Below are positions 34,936 through 44,574 of a DNA stretch of 64,000 nt, piece by piece. Source of the DNA: Streptomyces albogriseolus (GTDB taxonomy: Bacteria; Actinomycetota; Actinomycetes; Streptomycetales; Streptomycetaceae). Position numbers and translations under genes: made by a program. The stretch spans positions 116,215 to 180,214 of the forward strand of contig BMVA01000017.1 in assembly GCA_014650475.1 (NCBI GenBank), in the 5' to 3' direction. The notes under the pieces are model-generated. The model ran no database searches, was not told where the DNA came from, and was given only the letters and a program-made list of their open reading frames with translations. How positions within the stretch are numbered: the first letter of the stretch is position 1; each line of letters begins with the position of its first letter.

Positions 34936-35792
34936 CAGCGGGGGCAGAAGTAGCTGGAGCGGTTCATCCACGCCCGCCGGCGTATCGGCGTCCCGCAGCG
35001 GCGGCAGGGCAGGCCCTCGCGGCCGTACGCGTCCAGGGAGCGGTCGAAGTAGCCGGACTCGCCGTTGACGTTGACGTAGAGGCTGTCGAAGCTGGTGCCG
35101 CCCGCGGCGAGGGCGGCGTTCATGACGTCCCGGACGTGCCCCAGCAGCTGCAGGGTGCGGGGCCGTGTGAAGCCGGCCGTCGGGCGCTCGTAGTGGATGC
35201 GGGCGCGCCACAGCGCCTCGTCCGCGTAGATGTTGCCGACGCCGCTGATCAGCGACTGGTCGAGCAGCGCCCGCTTGATGGTGGTCCGCTTGCGGCGCAG
35301 CGCCTGGTGGAAGGCCTCGTCGTCGAACAGCGGGTCGAGCGGGTCGCGGGCGATGTGCGCGATGACGTCGGGCAGGCCCTCGGGGGTGTTGTCGTGCAGC
35401 GACAGACCGCCGAAGGTGCGCTGGTCGACGAAGCGCAGCTCGGTGTCGCCCGCCGGTCCCTCGTCCGGTGACTGCGGCTCGGTGAAGCGGACGCGAATGC
35501 GCAGGTGCTTCTCGTCCGGCGCGGTGTGCGGCTGCATCAGCAGCTGGCCGCTCATGCCGAGGTGGGCCAGGATCGACTGGTCCGTGTCCTCCAGCGGCAG
35601 CCACAGGTACTTGCCGCGGCGGCGGGGGACGCCGATGCGGTGTCCCTTCAGCCGGTGCGCGAAGTCGTCGGCGCCTGCGAGGTGACGGCGCACCGCGCGC
35701 GGGTGCAGGACCTCGGCGTCGGCGACGGTCCGGTGGGCGACCCACCGCTCGAGTCCGCGCCGTACGACCTCGACCTCGGGCAGCTCGGGCAT
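34908..35792 (-). CDS. mutM: Formamidopyrimidine-DNA glycosylase
   Basis: MutM removes 8-oxoguanine and formamidopyrimidines. The 294-residue protein begins MPELPEVE, which holds the catalytic Pro2 and Glu3, and has the conserved [12 protein letters not shown] motif. It ends with the zinc finger CRRCG...YFCPRC. The ATG at 35792 is fixed by the catalytic N-terminus. It is the last gene of the DUF177-rpmF-rnc-mutM cluster and overlaps the convergent HxlR gene by 28 bp. Confidence 0.97.
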   Translation of the reverse strand: MPELPEVEVVRRGLERWVAHRTVADAEVLHPRAVRRHLAGADDFAHRLKGHRIGVPRRRGKYLWLPLEDTDQSILAHLGMSGQLLMQPHTAPDEKHLRIRVRFTEPQSPDEGPAGDTELRFVDQRTFGGLSLHDNTPEGLPDVIAHIARDPLDPLFDDEAFHQALRRKRTTIKRALLDQSLISGVGNIYADEALWRARIHYERPTAGFTRPRTLQLLGHVRDVMNAALAAGGTSFDSLYVNVNGESGYFDRSLDAYGREGLPCRRCGTPIRRRAWMNRSSYFCPRCQRAPRAAS

Positions 35793-35875
35793 GGTGTCCC
35801 CTCCCAGGACCGGTGGAACGAGCACCGAGCGCCCGCCCCGGTGCGGGGACGGGCGCTCGGGCCGTGCGTGCTACG

Positions 35876-36706
35876 TCAGGCGGATGCCGACGGGGCCCCG
35901 GCGCTCTTGCCGGAGGCCTCGGCCTCGGCGGCCTGGACGACCTGTTCGGCCTCCTGAGCCGCCTTGGCCCGCTCGTCCGCCGCGGCCTTGATGGCCCGCC
36001 ACGCGGACTCGGCGGCCTGCTGCTCCGCCTCCTTCTTGCTGCGGCCGGTGCCGGTGCCGTACGAGACGCCTCCGACGCGGGCGGCAGCAGTGAAGGTCTT
36101 CTCGTGATCGGGGCCGGTCTCCGTGACCAGGTACTCGGGAACGCCGAGCCCCTCGATCGCGGTGAGCTCCTGGAGACTGGTCTTCCAGTCGAGGCCGGCT
36201 CCCAGGTTCGAGGACTTCTCGATCAGCGGGTCGAACAGACGGTGCACCAGCTCCGCCGCCGATTCCAGGCCCTGGTCGAGATAGACCGCGCCGATCACCG
36301 CTTCGAGGGTGTCGGCGAGGATGGACGCCTTGTCCCGGCCGCCCGTTCCCTCTTCACCGCGGCCGAGCCGGATGAAGGAGCCGAGGTCGAGCCCGCGGCC
36401 CACCTCCGCCAGCGCACGCGAGTTGACCACCGCGGCCCGCAGCTTGGCCAGCTGGCCTTCGGGCAGGTCGGGGTGGGTGCGGTACAGCGTGTCGGTGACG
36501 ACGAGGCCGAGCACGGAGTCCCCGAGGAACTCCAGCCGCTCGTTCGTCGGCAGACCGCCGTTCTCGTACGCGTAGGAACGATGGGTCAGCGCACGCACCA
36601 GAAGGGCGGACTCGACCTGGTAGCCGAGCCGCCCTTCCAGAAGCGTGGGGGACGAGGCCTGGTTGTCCGCAGAGTTTTTCTTCGGCGTGGACACAGTGCC
36701 TCTCAC
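35876..36706 (-). CDS. rnc: Ribonuclease III (AbsB)
   Basis: RNase III cleaves double-stranded RNA, processes rRNA precursors and, as absB in S. coelicolor, globally affects antibiotic production. The 276-residue protein has the signature [16 protein letters not shown], the second acidic site [15 protein letters not shown], and a C-terminal dsRNA-binding domain ending in an Ala-rich tail. The GTG at 36706 matches the start remembered for S. coelicolor; a GTG at 36694 with AGAGG before it is an alternative. It begins 7 bp after the rpmF stop. Confidence 0.97.
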   Translation of the reverse strand: MRGTVSTPKKNSADNQASSPTLLEGRLGYQVESALLVRALTHRSYAYENGGLPTNERLEFLGDSVLGLVVTDTLYRTHPDLPEGQLAKLRAAVVNSRALAEVGRGLDLGSFIRLGRGEEGTGGRDKASILADTLEAVIGAVYLDQGLESAAELVHRLFDPLIEKSSNLGAGLDWKTSLQELTAIEGLGVPEYLVTETGPDHEKTFTAAARVGGVSYGTGTGRSKKEAEQQAAESAWRAIKAAADERAKAAQEAEQVVQAAEAEASGKSAGAPSASA

Positions 36707-36713
36707 CAGCCGC

Positions 36714-36887
36714 TCAGACCTCGAGGACCTGGCGCTTGTTGTAAGTGCCGCAAGACGGGCACGCGATGTGCTGCTGCTTGGGCTCGTGGCAGCGCTCGCA
36801 CGCAACCAGGGTGGGGACCGCAGCCTTCCACTGCGACCGGCGGTGGCGCGTGTTGCTGCGCGACATCTTCCGCTTCGGAACAGCCAC
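36714..36887 (-). CDS. rpmF: 50S ribosomal protein L32
   Basis: The 57-residue bL32 has the conserved [19 protein letters not shown] start and a zinc ribbon (Cys30, Cys33, Cys43, Cys46), so this is the zinc-binding form. The GTG start follows AGGAGAAGTAGCC. It is 2 bp from the DUF177 gene, the usual arrangement. Confidence 0.98.
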   Translation of the reverse strand: MAVPKRKMSRSNTRHRRSQWKAAVPTLVACERCHEPKQQHIACPSCGTYNKRQVLEV

Positions 36888-36889
36888 GG

Positions 36890-37534
36890 CTACTTCTCCT
36901 GCTTCTCGTCGACGCCGGCTTCGGCGCCGCTCATCTCGTCCTTCTCGCCGTCCTTCATGGTGCCGGCGAGTCCCTGCAATGCCGCCCAACGGATGTCGAC
37001 GGCGTCGTGATGGTGGTCCGGGTCGTCCGCCAGCCGCACTCCGCACTCGGAGCACAGACCCGGGCAGTCTTCCTGGCACACCGGCTGCATCGGCAGTGCG
37101 AGCACCACCGCGTCGCGCAGCACCGGCTCGAGGTCGAACAGGCCGTCCTCGAGGAGGAGCCGGTCCTCGTCGTCCTCGGCGTCGTCGCCCGGTTCCGCGA
37201 TCACGCGGCCCCGGTCGTCGGCGTCAGGGTACGAGAACATCTCCTGGAAGTCCGCTTCGAGCTCCAGCTCGAGCGGCTCCAGACACCTTACGCACTCCCC
37301 CTCGGCCCTGGCACGGGCGGTGCCTGTGACGAGCACACCTTCCATGACCGACTCGAGCCGGAGTTCGAGCTCCACCGGAGCGCCTTCCGGCACTCCGACG
37401 ACTCCCGTGAGACCGAGGTCCTGGGGAGCGTCGACCGTACGGGTCAGGCGCTGCAGCGCACCGGGCCGCCGCCCCAGCTCGTGCGTGTCGAACACGAGGG
37501 GGTTGCGGTGGTCGAGGCGGGCGTTCAGAGCCAT
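36890..37534 (-). CDS. DUF177 (YceD) family protein
   Basis: YceD proteins are linked to 23S rRNA or large-subunit assembly through their constant pairing with rpmF; the exact function is uncertain. The 214-residue protein has [19 protein letters not shown] and a second Cys pair ([12 protein letters not shown]). The acidic C-terminal tail ([22 protein letters not shown]) is lineage specific. A promoter is visible about 95 bp upstream. Starts at ATG 37534. Confidence 0.93.
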   Translation of the reverse strand: MALNARLDHRNPLVFDTHELGRRPGALQRLTRTVDAPQDLGLTGVVGVPEGAPVELELRLESVMEGVLVTGTARARAEGECVRCLEPLELELEADFQEMFSYPDADDRGRVIAEPGDDAEDDEDRLLLEDGLFDLEPVLRDAVVLALPMQPVCQEDCPGLCSECGVRLADDPDHHHDAVDIRWAALQGLAGTMKDGEKDEMSGAEAGVDEKQEK

Positions 37535-37628
37535 TCCTGCTTTCGATCTTCGAGCTCGGAGGGTGTCGCTGCCGTACGGTGCGTTCCCGGGCAGCGTGGA
37601 TCGCGGTCATACGCGCGACCGAAGAGCC

Positions 37629-37658
37629 AGGATACTGGACCTTTCGCTCTCGGCCCAA
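37629..37658 (-). promoter_or_regulatory. Promoter of the DUF177-rpmF-rnc-mutM cluster
   Basis: On the minus strand, TTGGGC (37653-37658), an 18-bp spacer and TATCCT (37629-37634) match a housekeeping sigma promoter. The expected leader is about 87 nt. Confidence 0.55.
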
Positions 37659-37666
37659 TCCGCCCC

Positions 37667-38770
37667 TTACAGGCCCCGCTCGCGCTGGTACGCCTCGAGC
37701 TGTTCGGGCGTGATCATGCTGGTGTCGAACAGGCTCGTCTCGTCCAGCGCGTACCCCTGCTGGGGCTGCTGCGGCGCGTGCTGGGCGGTCTGGCCGGGGT
37801 CGTACGCCTGCTGGGAGGTGTCGTAGCCCTGGTAGGCCGCGTACGGGTCGGCCTGGGCGTAGCCGCCGGACTGGGCGTACGGGTCCTGGGCGCCGCCGTA
37901 CTGCTGCTGGTAGCCGCCGTAGGGGTCGGCCTGCTGGGCGTCGTAGCCGTACGCGGGCTCCGGCTGGGCGTACGGCTGTGTCTGCGGCTGCGGGGGCTGC
38001 TGGGGCTGCGGCGGCTGCTGCGGCTCGGTCCTGCGGCCCCGGGCGTCCTGCTCGGCGAGGGAGGCCAGGTCGGCGAGGTAGTCGGCGTCGCTGGAGTGCT
38101 GGACGGTGCTGGTGTCGTCGGCCAGCGCGCCCAGGTCGTCGGTGGCGATCCGGCCGTGCAGCTTCTGCCGGCCGCGGCCGACCGCCTCCAGCGTCTTGGC
38201 GAGCACCGCCTCGAAGGCGCCGAGCTTGACGTCGACGTAGGCGTCCGCGTTGCGGCGCAGGGTCTCCGGGTCGTGGCTGCGCTCGGGGGCGTCCTCGTCC
38301 TCGTAACCCTGCTCGTCCAGGCCGGGCCCCGTGCCGAGCAGCTTCTCGCGGCCGCGGCCGACGGAGCCGAGGGTCTTGGTGAGGACGACCTCGAAGTTGG
38401 CGAGCTTGGAGTCGACGTAGTCGTCGGCCTCGGCGCGGATCTCCTCGGCCTCCTGGCGGGCCTCGGCGAGGATACGGTCCGCCTCGGCCTGGGAACGGCG
38501 GGCGATCTCGGTCTCGGCGACCAGTGAACCGCGCTGGGCGTGCGCCTCGGAAATGATTCGTTCGGCCTCCTGGCGGGCCTGTTCGACCATCTGCTCCCGG
38601 CCGCCGATCAACTCCTCGGCCTGGGCGAGGGAGTCGGGCAGCGCCGCGCGCACCTCGTCGAGCATGGCGAGCAGTTCGGCGCGGTTGACCACGCACGACG
38701 CCGACATGGGCATCGACCGGGCACTGGAGACCGCGGCGACGATCTCGTCCAGCTTCTTCTGCACGTCCAC
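37667..38770 (-). CDS. DivIVA-like/coiled-coil cytoskeletal-type protein with duplicated segment
   Basis: The 367-residue protein is predicted to be cytosolic. The first 115 residues form a coiled coil (EQARQEAERIISEAHAQRGS, AEADRILAEARQEAEEIRAEAD). A roughly 30-residue segment is duplicated: DDYVDSKLANFEVVLTKTLG with GRGREKLLG, and DAYVDVKLGAFEAVLAKTLE with GRGRQKLHG. The C-terminal 130 residues are Gln/Pro/Tyr/Gly-rich low complexity, ending in a conserved-looking helix (MITPEQLEAYQRERGL). Homologues are often labelled cell division initiation or ATP synthase subunit-b-like proteins by coiled-coil similarity alone. The GTG start lacks a clear ribosome site. Confidence 0.85.
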   Translation of the reverse strand: MDVQKKLDEIVAAVSSARSMPMSASCVVNRAELLAMLDEVRAALPDSLAQAEELIGGREQMVEQARQEAERIISEAHAQRGSLVAETEIARRSQAEADRILAEARQEAEEIRAEADDYVDSKLANFEVVLTKTLGSVGRGREKLLGTGPGLDEQGYEDEDAPERSHDPETLRRNADAYVDVKLGAFEAVLAKTLEAVGRGRQKLHGRIATDDLGALADDTSTVQHSSDADYLADLASLAEQDARGRRTEPQQPPQPQQPPQPQTQPYAQPEPAYGYDAQQADPYGGYQQQYGGAQDPYAQSGGYAQADPYAAYQGYDTSQQAYDPGQTAQHAPQQPQQGYALDETSLFDTSMITPEQLEAYQRERGL

Positions 38771-38882
38771 CGTGTGCTCGCCACTCTCTACAGCTGTGTT
38801 GGAGACGGACGGGACGACTGTACGGCCATGGGGCGTCCGGGGGACACCGGATGCCCCCTCCGTCCGTGGCGCGGGGGCGCGT

Positions 38883-39362
38883 TCAGTCCTTGCGCAGGCG
38901 TTCGGTGAGCGCCGTCAGGACCTCGGCGGGCACCAGGTGGGAGACGTCGCCGCCCCAGGCCGCGACCTCCTTGACGAGCGAGGAGGACAGGAAGCTGTAG
39001 GTGGGGTTGGTGGGGACGAAGAGGGTCTCCACGCCCGAGAGGCCGTTGTTCATCTGGGCCATCTGGAGCTCGTAGTCGAAGTCGCTGACCGCGCGCAGGC
39101 CCTTGACGATGGCGGGGATGTCACGCTGCTTGCAGAAGTCGACGAGCAGGCCGTGGAAGGCCTCGACCCGGACGTTGCCGTACTCGGCGGTGACGGTGCG
39201 GATCAGGTCGATCCGCTCCTCGATCTCGAACAGGCCCTTCTTGGACTTGTTGATCATCACCGCGACGTAGACCTCGTCGTACAGCCGGGAGGCCCGGGCG
39301 ATGATGTCGAGGTGTCCGTTGGTGATCGGGTCGAAGGACCCGGGGCATACGGCGCGGCGCAC
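38883..39362 (-). CDS. coaD: Phosphopantetheine adenylyltransferase
   Basis: CoaD makes dephospho-CoA from 4'-phosphopantetheine and ATP. The 159-residue protein has the nucleotidyltransferase motif CPGSFDPITNGHLDI and the closing YSFLSSSLVKEVA motif. The GTG at 39362 (VRRAVCPGSF) has GAGG eight bases upstream and gives the usual family length. An ATG at 39392, overlapping the rsmD stop as ATGA, would add ten residues and is the alternative start. Confidence 0.96.
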   Translation of the reverse strand: MRRAVCPGSFDPITNGHLDIIARASRLYDEVYVAVMINKSKKGLFEIEERIDLIRTVTAEYGNVRVEAFHGLLVDFCKQRDIPAIVKGLRAVSDFDYELQMAQMNNGLSGVETLFVPTNPTYSFLSSSLVKEVAAWGGDVSHLVPAEVLTALTERLRKD

Positions 39363-39388
39363 TGGTGATTCCTCGCTCTCCGGTCCGG

Positions 39389-39976
39389 TCATCGTGCGTC
39401 TTCGCACGTAGAGGCGGCGCGACCGTACCAAAACGTTCCCTCGCCGTAGCGACGGGCCCGGATCGCCTCGAAACCCGGCGGCCAGGCGAATTCTCCGCCT
39501 CTGGTGCTGCGCTCCACGGTGACGAGGGCGTCGTCGGCGAGCCACCCCTCGGTGCGGAGTGTGAGCAGAATCTCCCGAAGATCGCCGTCGGAGACGGCGT
39601 AGGGCGGGTCGAGGAAGACGATGTCGTACGGCTGCTCGGGGGGCGCGGTGCGGACGATCTGTTCCGCTTTGCCGGATCTCACCTCGGCGCCGGGGAGTCC
39701 GAGCGACTTCACGTTCTCCCGGACGGTGCGCACCGCGCGGGCGTCGGCCTCGACGAGCAGGACGTGTCCGGCGCCGCGGGACAGGGCCTCCAGGCCGACG
39801 GCGCCGGAGCCGGCGTACAGGTCGAGGACGCGTTCGCCGTCGAGGGGGCCGCCGAGCAGCGACTGCCAGGTGGAGAAGAGCCCTTCGCGCGCCCGGTCGG
39901 AGGTGGGGCGGGTGCCCTGCCCCGGCGGGACGGCCAGGCGGCGTCCGCCGGCCGCGCCGGCGATCACGCGGGTCAT
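39389..39976 (-). CDS. rsmD: 16S rRNA (guanine-966-N2)-methyltransferase
   Basis: The 195-residue protein has the SAM motif LDLYAGSGAVGLEALSRGA and the catalytic DPPY box (VFLDPPYA). The ATG at 39976 (MTRVIAGAAGGRRL) is the conserved start and follows GAGGAC. It is paired with coaD as in most actinobacteria and lies 55 bp after recG. Confidence 0.97.
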   Translation of the reverse strand: MTRVIAGAAGGRRLAVPPGQGTRPTSDRAREGLFSTWQSLLGGPLDGERVLDLYAGSGAVGLEALSRGAGHVLLVEADARAVRTVRENVKSLGLPGAEVRSGKAEQIVRTAPPEQPYDIVFLDPPYAVSDGDLREILLTLRTEGWLADDALVTVERSTRGGEFAWPPGFEAIRARRYGEGTFWYGRAASTCEDAR

Positions 39977-40031
39977 GTCCTCGGTCCTTGTCGGTGGGTG
40001 CGGGTCGGTTCGTGCGGGGGTCCCCAGTCTG

Positions 40032-42233
40032 TCAGCCCTTCTCCAGGTACTGCTCACGCTCCTCGTCCAGCAGGGCGTCCAGCGCGGTGCGCAGGGCGGG
40101 CAGGCGCTCCAGGTCCGGGTCGGAGGCGACGATCCGGGCGGCCTCCTCGCGCGCCTCGGCGATGACCTCCTCGTCGTCGATGACGGCGAGCATGCGCAGA
40201 CTGGACCGGGTGCCGGACTGGGCCTGGCCCAGCACGTCGCCCTCACGGCGCTGTTCGAGGTCGATGCGGGAGAGCTCGAAGCCGTCGAGGGTGGACGCGA
40301 CGGCGTTGAGCCGCTGGCGGGCGGGACTGGCCTCGGGCATCTCGGTGACCAGCAGGCACAGTCCGGGCGCCGAGCCGCGGCCGACGCGGCCGCGCAGCTG
40401 GTGCAGCTGGGAGACGCCGAAGCGGTCGGCGTCCATGATCACCATCGCGGTGGCGTTCGGGACGTTGACGCCGACCTCGATGACGGTGGTCGCCACCAGG
40501 ACGTCCACCTCTCCGGCGGCGAACCGGCGCATCACGGCGTCCTTGTCGTCGGGCGGCATCCTGCCGTGCAGGACGTCCACGCGCAGTCCGGCCAGCGGGC
40601 CCCGCGCGAGCTGCTCGGCGGTGTCCAGCACGGCGAGCGGGGGCCGCTTCTCGGCCTCGTCCTCGGGGGACTTCTTCTTCGCCTTGGCCCCGTCCTCCTC
40701 GTCGCCGATGCGCGGGCAGACCACGTACGCCTGGTGGCCCTTCTCCACCTCCTCGCGCACGCGCTCCCAGGCGCGGGCGAGGAAGTGCGGTTTGTCGGCG
40801 GCCGGGACGACATGGCTGGCGATGGGCGAGCGGCCGGCCGGGAGCTGGTCCAGGACGGAGGTCTCCAGGTCGCCGAAGACGGTCATGGCGACCGTGCGCG
40901 GAATGGGCGTGGCCGTCATGACGAGCAGGTGCGGCGGCTGCTTTCCCTTGCCGCGCAGGGCGTCGCGCTGCTCGACGCCGAAGCGGTGCTGCTCGTCCAC
41001 GACGACCAGGCCGAGGTCGTGGAACTGCACCTTGTCCTCGATCAGCGCGTGCGTGCCGATGACGATGCCGGCCTCGCCGGTGGCCAGGTCGAGCAGGGCC
41101 TGGCGGCGGGCGGCGGCGCCCATGGAGCCGGTGAGCAGCACCACCTTGGTGGCGTCGTCCGCGCCGCCGAGCATGCCTCCCTGGGCCAGATCCCCCATCA
41201 TCTCGGTGACCGAACGGTGGTGCTGCTGGGCGAGGACCTCGGTGGGCGCGAGCATCGCCGCCTGGCCGCCCGCGTCGACGACGGCGAGCATGGCGCGCAG
41301 GGCGACCATGGTCTTGCCGGAGCCGACCTCGCCCTGGAGCAGGCGGTGCATGGGGTGGTCGGTGGCGAGGTCGGCGAAGATCTCCTCGGAGACCTTGCGC
41401 TGGCCCTCGGTGAGGGTGAAGGGGAGACGGGCGTCGAAGGCGGCGAGGATGCCGTCGGGCCGCGGGCGGCGGGGCACGGCAGGGAGCTGCGCGTCGGCGT
41501 GCCGGCGGCGGGCGAGGGCGACCTGGAGGACGAACGCCTCGTCCCACTTGAGGCGGGCGCGGGCCTCCTCGATGTCCGCCTTGGTGTGCGGGCGGTGGAT
41601 CTTCAGCAGCGCCTCGGGCAGCGTGACCAGGCCGCGGCCCTCGCGCAGCGGCCCGGGCAGCGGGTCGGCGGCCTCCTGGGCGCTGGGCAGCACGGTCTGC
41701 AGCGCCTTGCCGATCTTCCAGGACTCCAGCTTGGCGGTGGCCGGGTAGATCGGGATGAGCGCGCCCGCCCAGGTCTCGACGGTCTCCTCGGCGTCCCCGC
41801 GCAGCAACTCGTAGGCGGGATGGGCGAGTTGGAGGCGGCGGTTGAAGACGGAGACCTTGCCGGCGAACATCGCGCGGGTGCCCGGCAGGAGTTCCTTGTG
41901 CGGCTTGTGGACACCGGCGCCGAAGAAGACCAGCTGCAGCCGGCCGCTGCCGTCGGTGATCGTCACCTCCAGGCGCTGGCCCTTGCCGCGCGGGGCGCGG
42001 CTGGAGGCGAAGGTGTGCAGCCGGGCGTCGGCGACCTGCGCGACCACGGTCACGTGCTCGTCCATCGGCAGGTCGGCGAGGTGGGTGAGCTGGCCGCGCT
42101 CCTCGTACCGGCGCGGGTAGTGGTGCAGCAGGTCGCCGACGGTGTGCAGGCCGAGGTGCTCGGCCATCACCTTCGCGGTGGCGGGGCCGAGCACCTTCTT
42201 CAGTGGTTCGTCCAGTGCGGGCACGGGATCCAT
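40032..42233 (-). CDS. recG: ATP-dependent DNA helicase RecG
   Basis: RecG reverses stalled replication forks and branch-migrates Holliday junctions. The 733-residue protein has a wedge (OB) domain, Walker A GEVGSGKTM, the DEQH box, motif III TATPIPRT and the C-terminal helicase motifs (QLRGRVGRG; the TRG motif near the end). The ATG at 42233 (MDPVPALDEPLKKV) with GGAG upstream is preferred to the longer frame. An internal Lys-rich loop (AKAKKKSPEDEAEKRP) is an insertion in the helicase part. Confidence 0.97.
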   Translation of the reverse strand: MDPVPALDEPLKKVLGPATAKVMAEHLGLHTVGDLLHHYPRRYEERGQLTHLADLPMDEHVTVVAQVADARLHTFASSRAPRGKGQRLEVTITDGSGRLQLVFFGAGVHKPHKELLPGTRAMFAGKVSVFNRRLQLAHPAYELLRGDAEETVETWAGALIPIYPATAKLESWKIGKALQTVLPSAQEAADPLPGPLREGRGLVTLPEALLKIHRPHTKADIEEARARLKWDEAFVLQVALARRRHADAQLPAVPRRPRPDGILAAFDARLPFTLTEGQRKVSEEIFADLATDHPMHRLLQGEVGSGKTMVALRAMLAVVDAGGQAAMLAPTEVLAQQHHRSVTEMMGDLAQGGMLGGADDATKVVLLTGSMGAAARRQALLDLATGEAGIVIGTHALIEDKVQFHDLGLVVVDEQHRFGVEQRDALRGKGKQPPHLLVMTATPIPRTVAMTVFGDLETSVLDQLPAGRSPIASHVVPAADKPHFLARAWERVREEVEKGHQAYVVCPRIGDEEDGAKAKKKSPEDEAEKRPPLAVLDTAEQLARGPLAGLRVDVLHGRMPPDDKDAVMRRFAAGEVDVLVATTVIEVGVNVPNATAMVIMDADRFGVSQLHQLRGRVGRGSAPGLCLLVTEMPEASPARQRLNAVASTLDGFELSRIDLEQRREGDVLGQAQSGTRSSLRMLAVIDDEEVIAEAREEAARIVASDPDLERLPALRTALDALLDEEREQYLEKG

Positions 42234-42306
42234 TGGACACCACTCCACTGACAGAGCGGGGACGGCGGGCCGCCTCCCCGGTCCGCTCCGGGCGGGGGCG
42301 GCCGGG

Positions 42307-43995
42307 TCACTCGACGCCGATGAGGAGGACGGAGCCCTGCCGGCCGCCGTGGTGGACGACGGTGTCGACGGCCAGGTAGCCCTCGCGGACCCGGGCCTCC
42401 AGGCGTTCGGCGACGGATTCCGGGGCGCCGTCGCCGACGACCAGGGTGACCAGTTCCCCGCCGGCCGCGAGCATGCGGTCCAGGACGGCCAGGGCGGTGT
42501 CGGTGAGGTCCTGGCCGATCACCGCGACGTCGCCGTCGACCAGGCCGAGGACGTCGCCGGCCTGGCAGATGCCGGCCATGGTCCAGGACTGCCGCTCGGC
42601 GACGGTGACCTCGGCGTAACGGGTCGCGCCGGCGGCGGAGGTCATCGCCACCACGTCCTCGTCGAAGCGGCGCTCCGGCTCGTGCACCGCGAGGGCCGCG
42701 ATGCCCTGCACCGCGGACCGGGTGGGGATGAGCGCCACCCGGACGCCCTCCGCCCGCACCTGCTCGGCGGCCGCGGCGGCGGTGTGGCGCAGCTCGGCGT
42801 CGTTGGGCAGCAGCACCACCTCGCGCGCGTGGGCGCGCCGTACGGCCTGCACGAGTTCGCCGCTCGCGGGCGGCTCTCCGGGCCGGGCGAGTACGGCCGT
42901 GGCGCCGGCCTCCGCGTACAGACCCGCCAGGCCCTCGCCGGGCACCACGGCCACCACGGCCCGCTGGACGCGCTCGGCGGGCGTCCGCTCGGGCCCCGCG
43001 GCGTGCGCGTCCCCGGCGCCGAAGTGGGTGATCCGGATGCGGTACGGCCGTCCCGCCTCGACGCCCGCCTCCACGGCGGCGCCGGCGTCGTCGACGTGCA
43101 CATGGACGTTCCACAGGCCGTCACCGCCGACCACCACGAGGGAGTCGCCGAGGGCGTCGAGCCGCTCCCGCAGCCGGGCGACGGCCGCGTCCTCGGCCTC
43201 CAGCAGGTAGATCACCTCGAAGGCGGGGCCTCCGGGCCATGGTGCGGCGGCGTCGTCCGCGCAGGGAGCCGCGAGCGTGTGCGACGCCCCGGTGCGCGCG
43301 TGCGGACCGGGCCCGTGTGCCGCGGCGCCCCGGGGCGTCTCCCCCGTGAGCGTCTCCACCAGCGCCGCCAGGACGGTCACCAGGCCGCGTCCGCCCGCGT
43401 CGACCACGCCCGCCCGGCGCAGGACCTCCAGCCGGTCCGGGGTCTCGGCGAGCGCCTCACGGGCGCCCTCGTAGGCGGCGCGGGCCACCGCGCCGCAGTC
43501 GCCGTCGGCGCCTCCGGCCGCGTCGGCGGCGGCCGAGGCGACGGTGAGGACCGTGCCCTCGACGGGGTGCGCCACCGCCTGCCGGGCGGAGTCGGCCGCG
43601 TGCCGCAGGGCGAGCCCGAGGCCCCGGCCGTCGGCGTGGGCGGGGGCGTCGTCACCGGCCAGCACCTGGGCCATGCCGCGCAGCAGCTGGGCGAGGATCG
43701 TCCCGGAGTTCCCGCGCGCCCCGATCAGCGCGCCGTGCGCCATCGCGCGGACCGCGTCGGCCAGGGTGGGGCCGGGATTCCCGCCGCCGCCCGCCTCGTG
43801 ACCGGCGAACACCGCCTCCACGGCCGTGGCCGCCGACTCCAGCGTCAGATAGAGATTGGTGCCGGTGTCCCCGTCCGCCACGGGATAGACGTTGATCGCG
43901 TCGATCTCCTCGCGGGCCCGTCCGAGCGCGTCGAGCGCGAGGCCGCACCAGGCACGCACCGCGAGAGCATCGAACGTCTGCGGCACCTGCGGCAC
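42307..43995 (-). CDS. FakA/DAK-family kinase (DhaL plus DegV-like C-terminal domain)
   Basis: The 562-residue protein has the DhaL (DAK2) ATP-binding domain in the first 190 residues with INVYPVADGDTGTNLYLTLE and GARGNSGTILAQLLRG, followed by the DAK1-like C-terminal domain. This architecture is that of FakA, which phosphorylates fatty acids bound to FakB. Gene order rpmB/dak/recG is conserved in Gram-positives. The substrate in Streptomyces is unproven, and no FakB is seen here. The start is GTG at 43995. It diverges from rpmB. Confidence 0.93.
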   Translation of the reverse strand: MPQVPQTFDALAVRAWCGLALDALGRAREEIDAINVYPVADGDTGTNLYLTLESAATAVEAVFAGHEAGGGGNPGPTLADAVRAMAHGALIGARGNSGTILAQLLRGMAQVLAGDDAPAHADGRGLGLALRHAADSARQAVAHPVEGTVLTVASAAADAAGGADGDCGAVARAAYEGAREALAETPDRLEVLRRAGVVDAGGRGLVTVLAALVETLTGETPRGAAAHGPGPHARTGASHTLAAPCADDAAAPWPGGPAFEVIYLLEAEDAAVARLRERLDALGDSLVVVGGDGLWNVHVHVDDAGAAVEAGVEAGRPYRIRITHFGAGDAHAAGPERTPAERVQRAVVAVVPGEGLAGLYAEAGATAVLARPGEPPASGELVQAVRRAHAREVVLLPNDAELRHTAAAAAEQVRAEGVRVALIPTRSAVQGIAALAVHEPERRFDEDVVAMTSAAGATRYAEVTVAERQSWTMAGICQAGDVLGLVDGDVAVIGQDLTDTALAVLDRMLAAGGELVTLVVGDGAPESVAERLEARVREGYLAVDTVVHHGGRQGSVLLIGVE

Positions 43996-44261
43996 CTGCG
44001 CCTCCTCGAGCTGCTGGACGTGGCACGCAGCGTAGACGGTGTGCCCCCGCCTGCCGGAAGAGGGCCGCGGGCGGGCCCGTGAGCCGCCGTGCTAGTTTCG
44101 TCCTACGGGTGCAGCCGTTGTATGCTGCTCCGGTTGCCCGATCCGATCGGGCGTATCCCCCTGGCAACGCCACTCAGATCCACCCGCTCTCCGAGTTCTG
44201 GATCTGGATCCCGGCCTGCCGGGATCAACCGTAAGTGCATCTGAAGTCTTTGGAGTGACCC

Positions 44262-44447
44262 GTGGCTGCCAACTGCGACGTCTGCGGCAAGGGGCCGGGC
44301 TTCGGCAACAACATCTCGCACTCGCACCGCCGTACGTCCCGCCGCTGGAACCCGAACATCCAGCGTGTGCGTACCGTGGTCGGCGGGACGCCGAAGCGCG
44401 TGAACGCCTGCACCTCGTGCATCAAGGCCGGCAAGGTCTCGCGCTGA
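44262..44447 (+). CDS. rpmB: 50S ribosomal protein L28
   Basis: The 61-residue bL28 has Cys5-Cys8 and Cys50-Cys53, the zinc-binding form. The GTG start follows GGAG. The 266-bp upstream region contains a likely -10 (TATGCT at 44121-44126) and two dyads (GCCCGAT/ATCGGGC and GATCCCGG/CCGGGATC) that could form leader hairpins. An intrinsic terminator follows. Confidence 0.98.
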   Translation: MAANCDVCGKGPGFGNNISHSHRRTSRRWNPNIQRVRTVVGGTPKRVNACTSCIKAGKVSR

Positions 44448-44491
44448 CGCATTCGCTGAGCGCGCGGCCACAGCCGGTATCGCCGCAACGG

Positions 44492-44522
44492 GCCGGTCCA
44501 CCTCAGGGTGGACCGGCTTTTT
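44492..44522 (+). terminator. Intrinsic terminator of rpmB
   Basis: Perfect 11-bp stem GCCGGTCCACC / GGTGGACCGGC with a 4-nt loop followed by TTTTT. This is one of the few with a full U tract in the window. Confidence 0.95.
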
Positions 44523-44574
44523 GCTGTCCCCGGCCAGGGGACGGCCACGCGCACCCCTCGCCCGGTCTCGGTGA

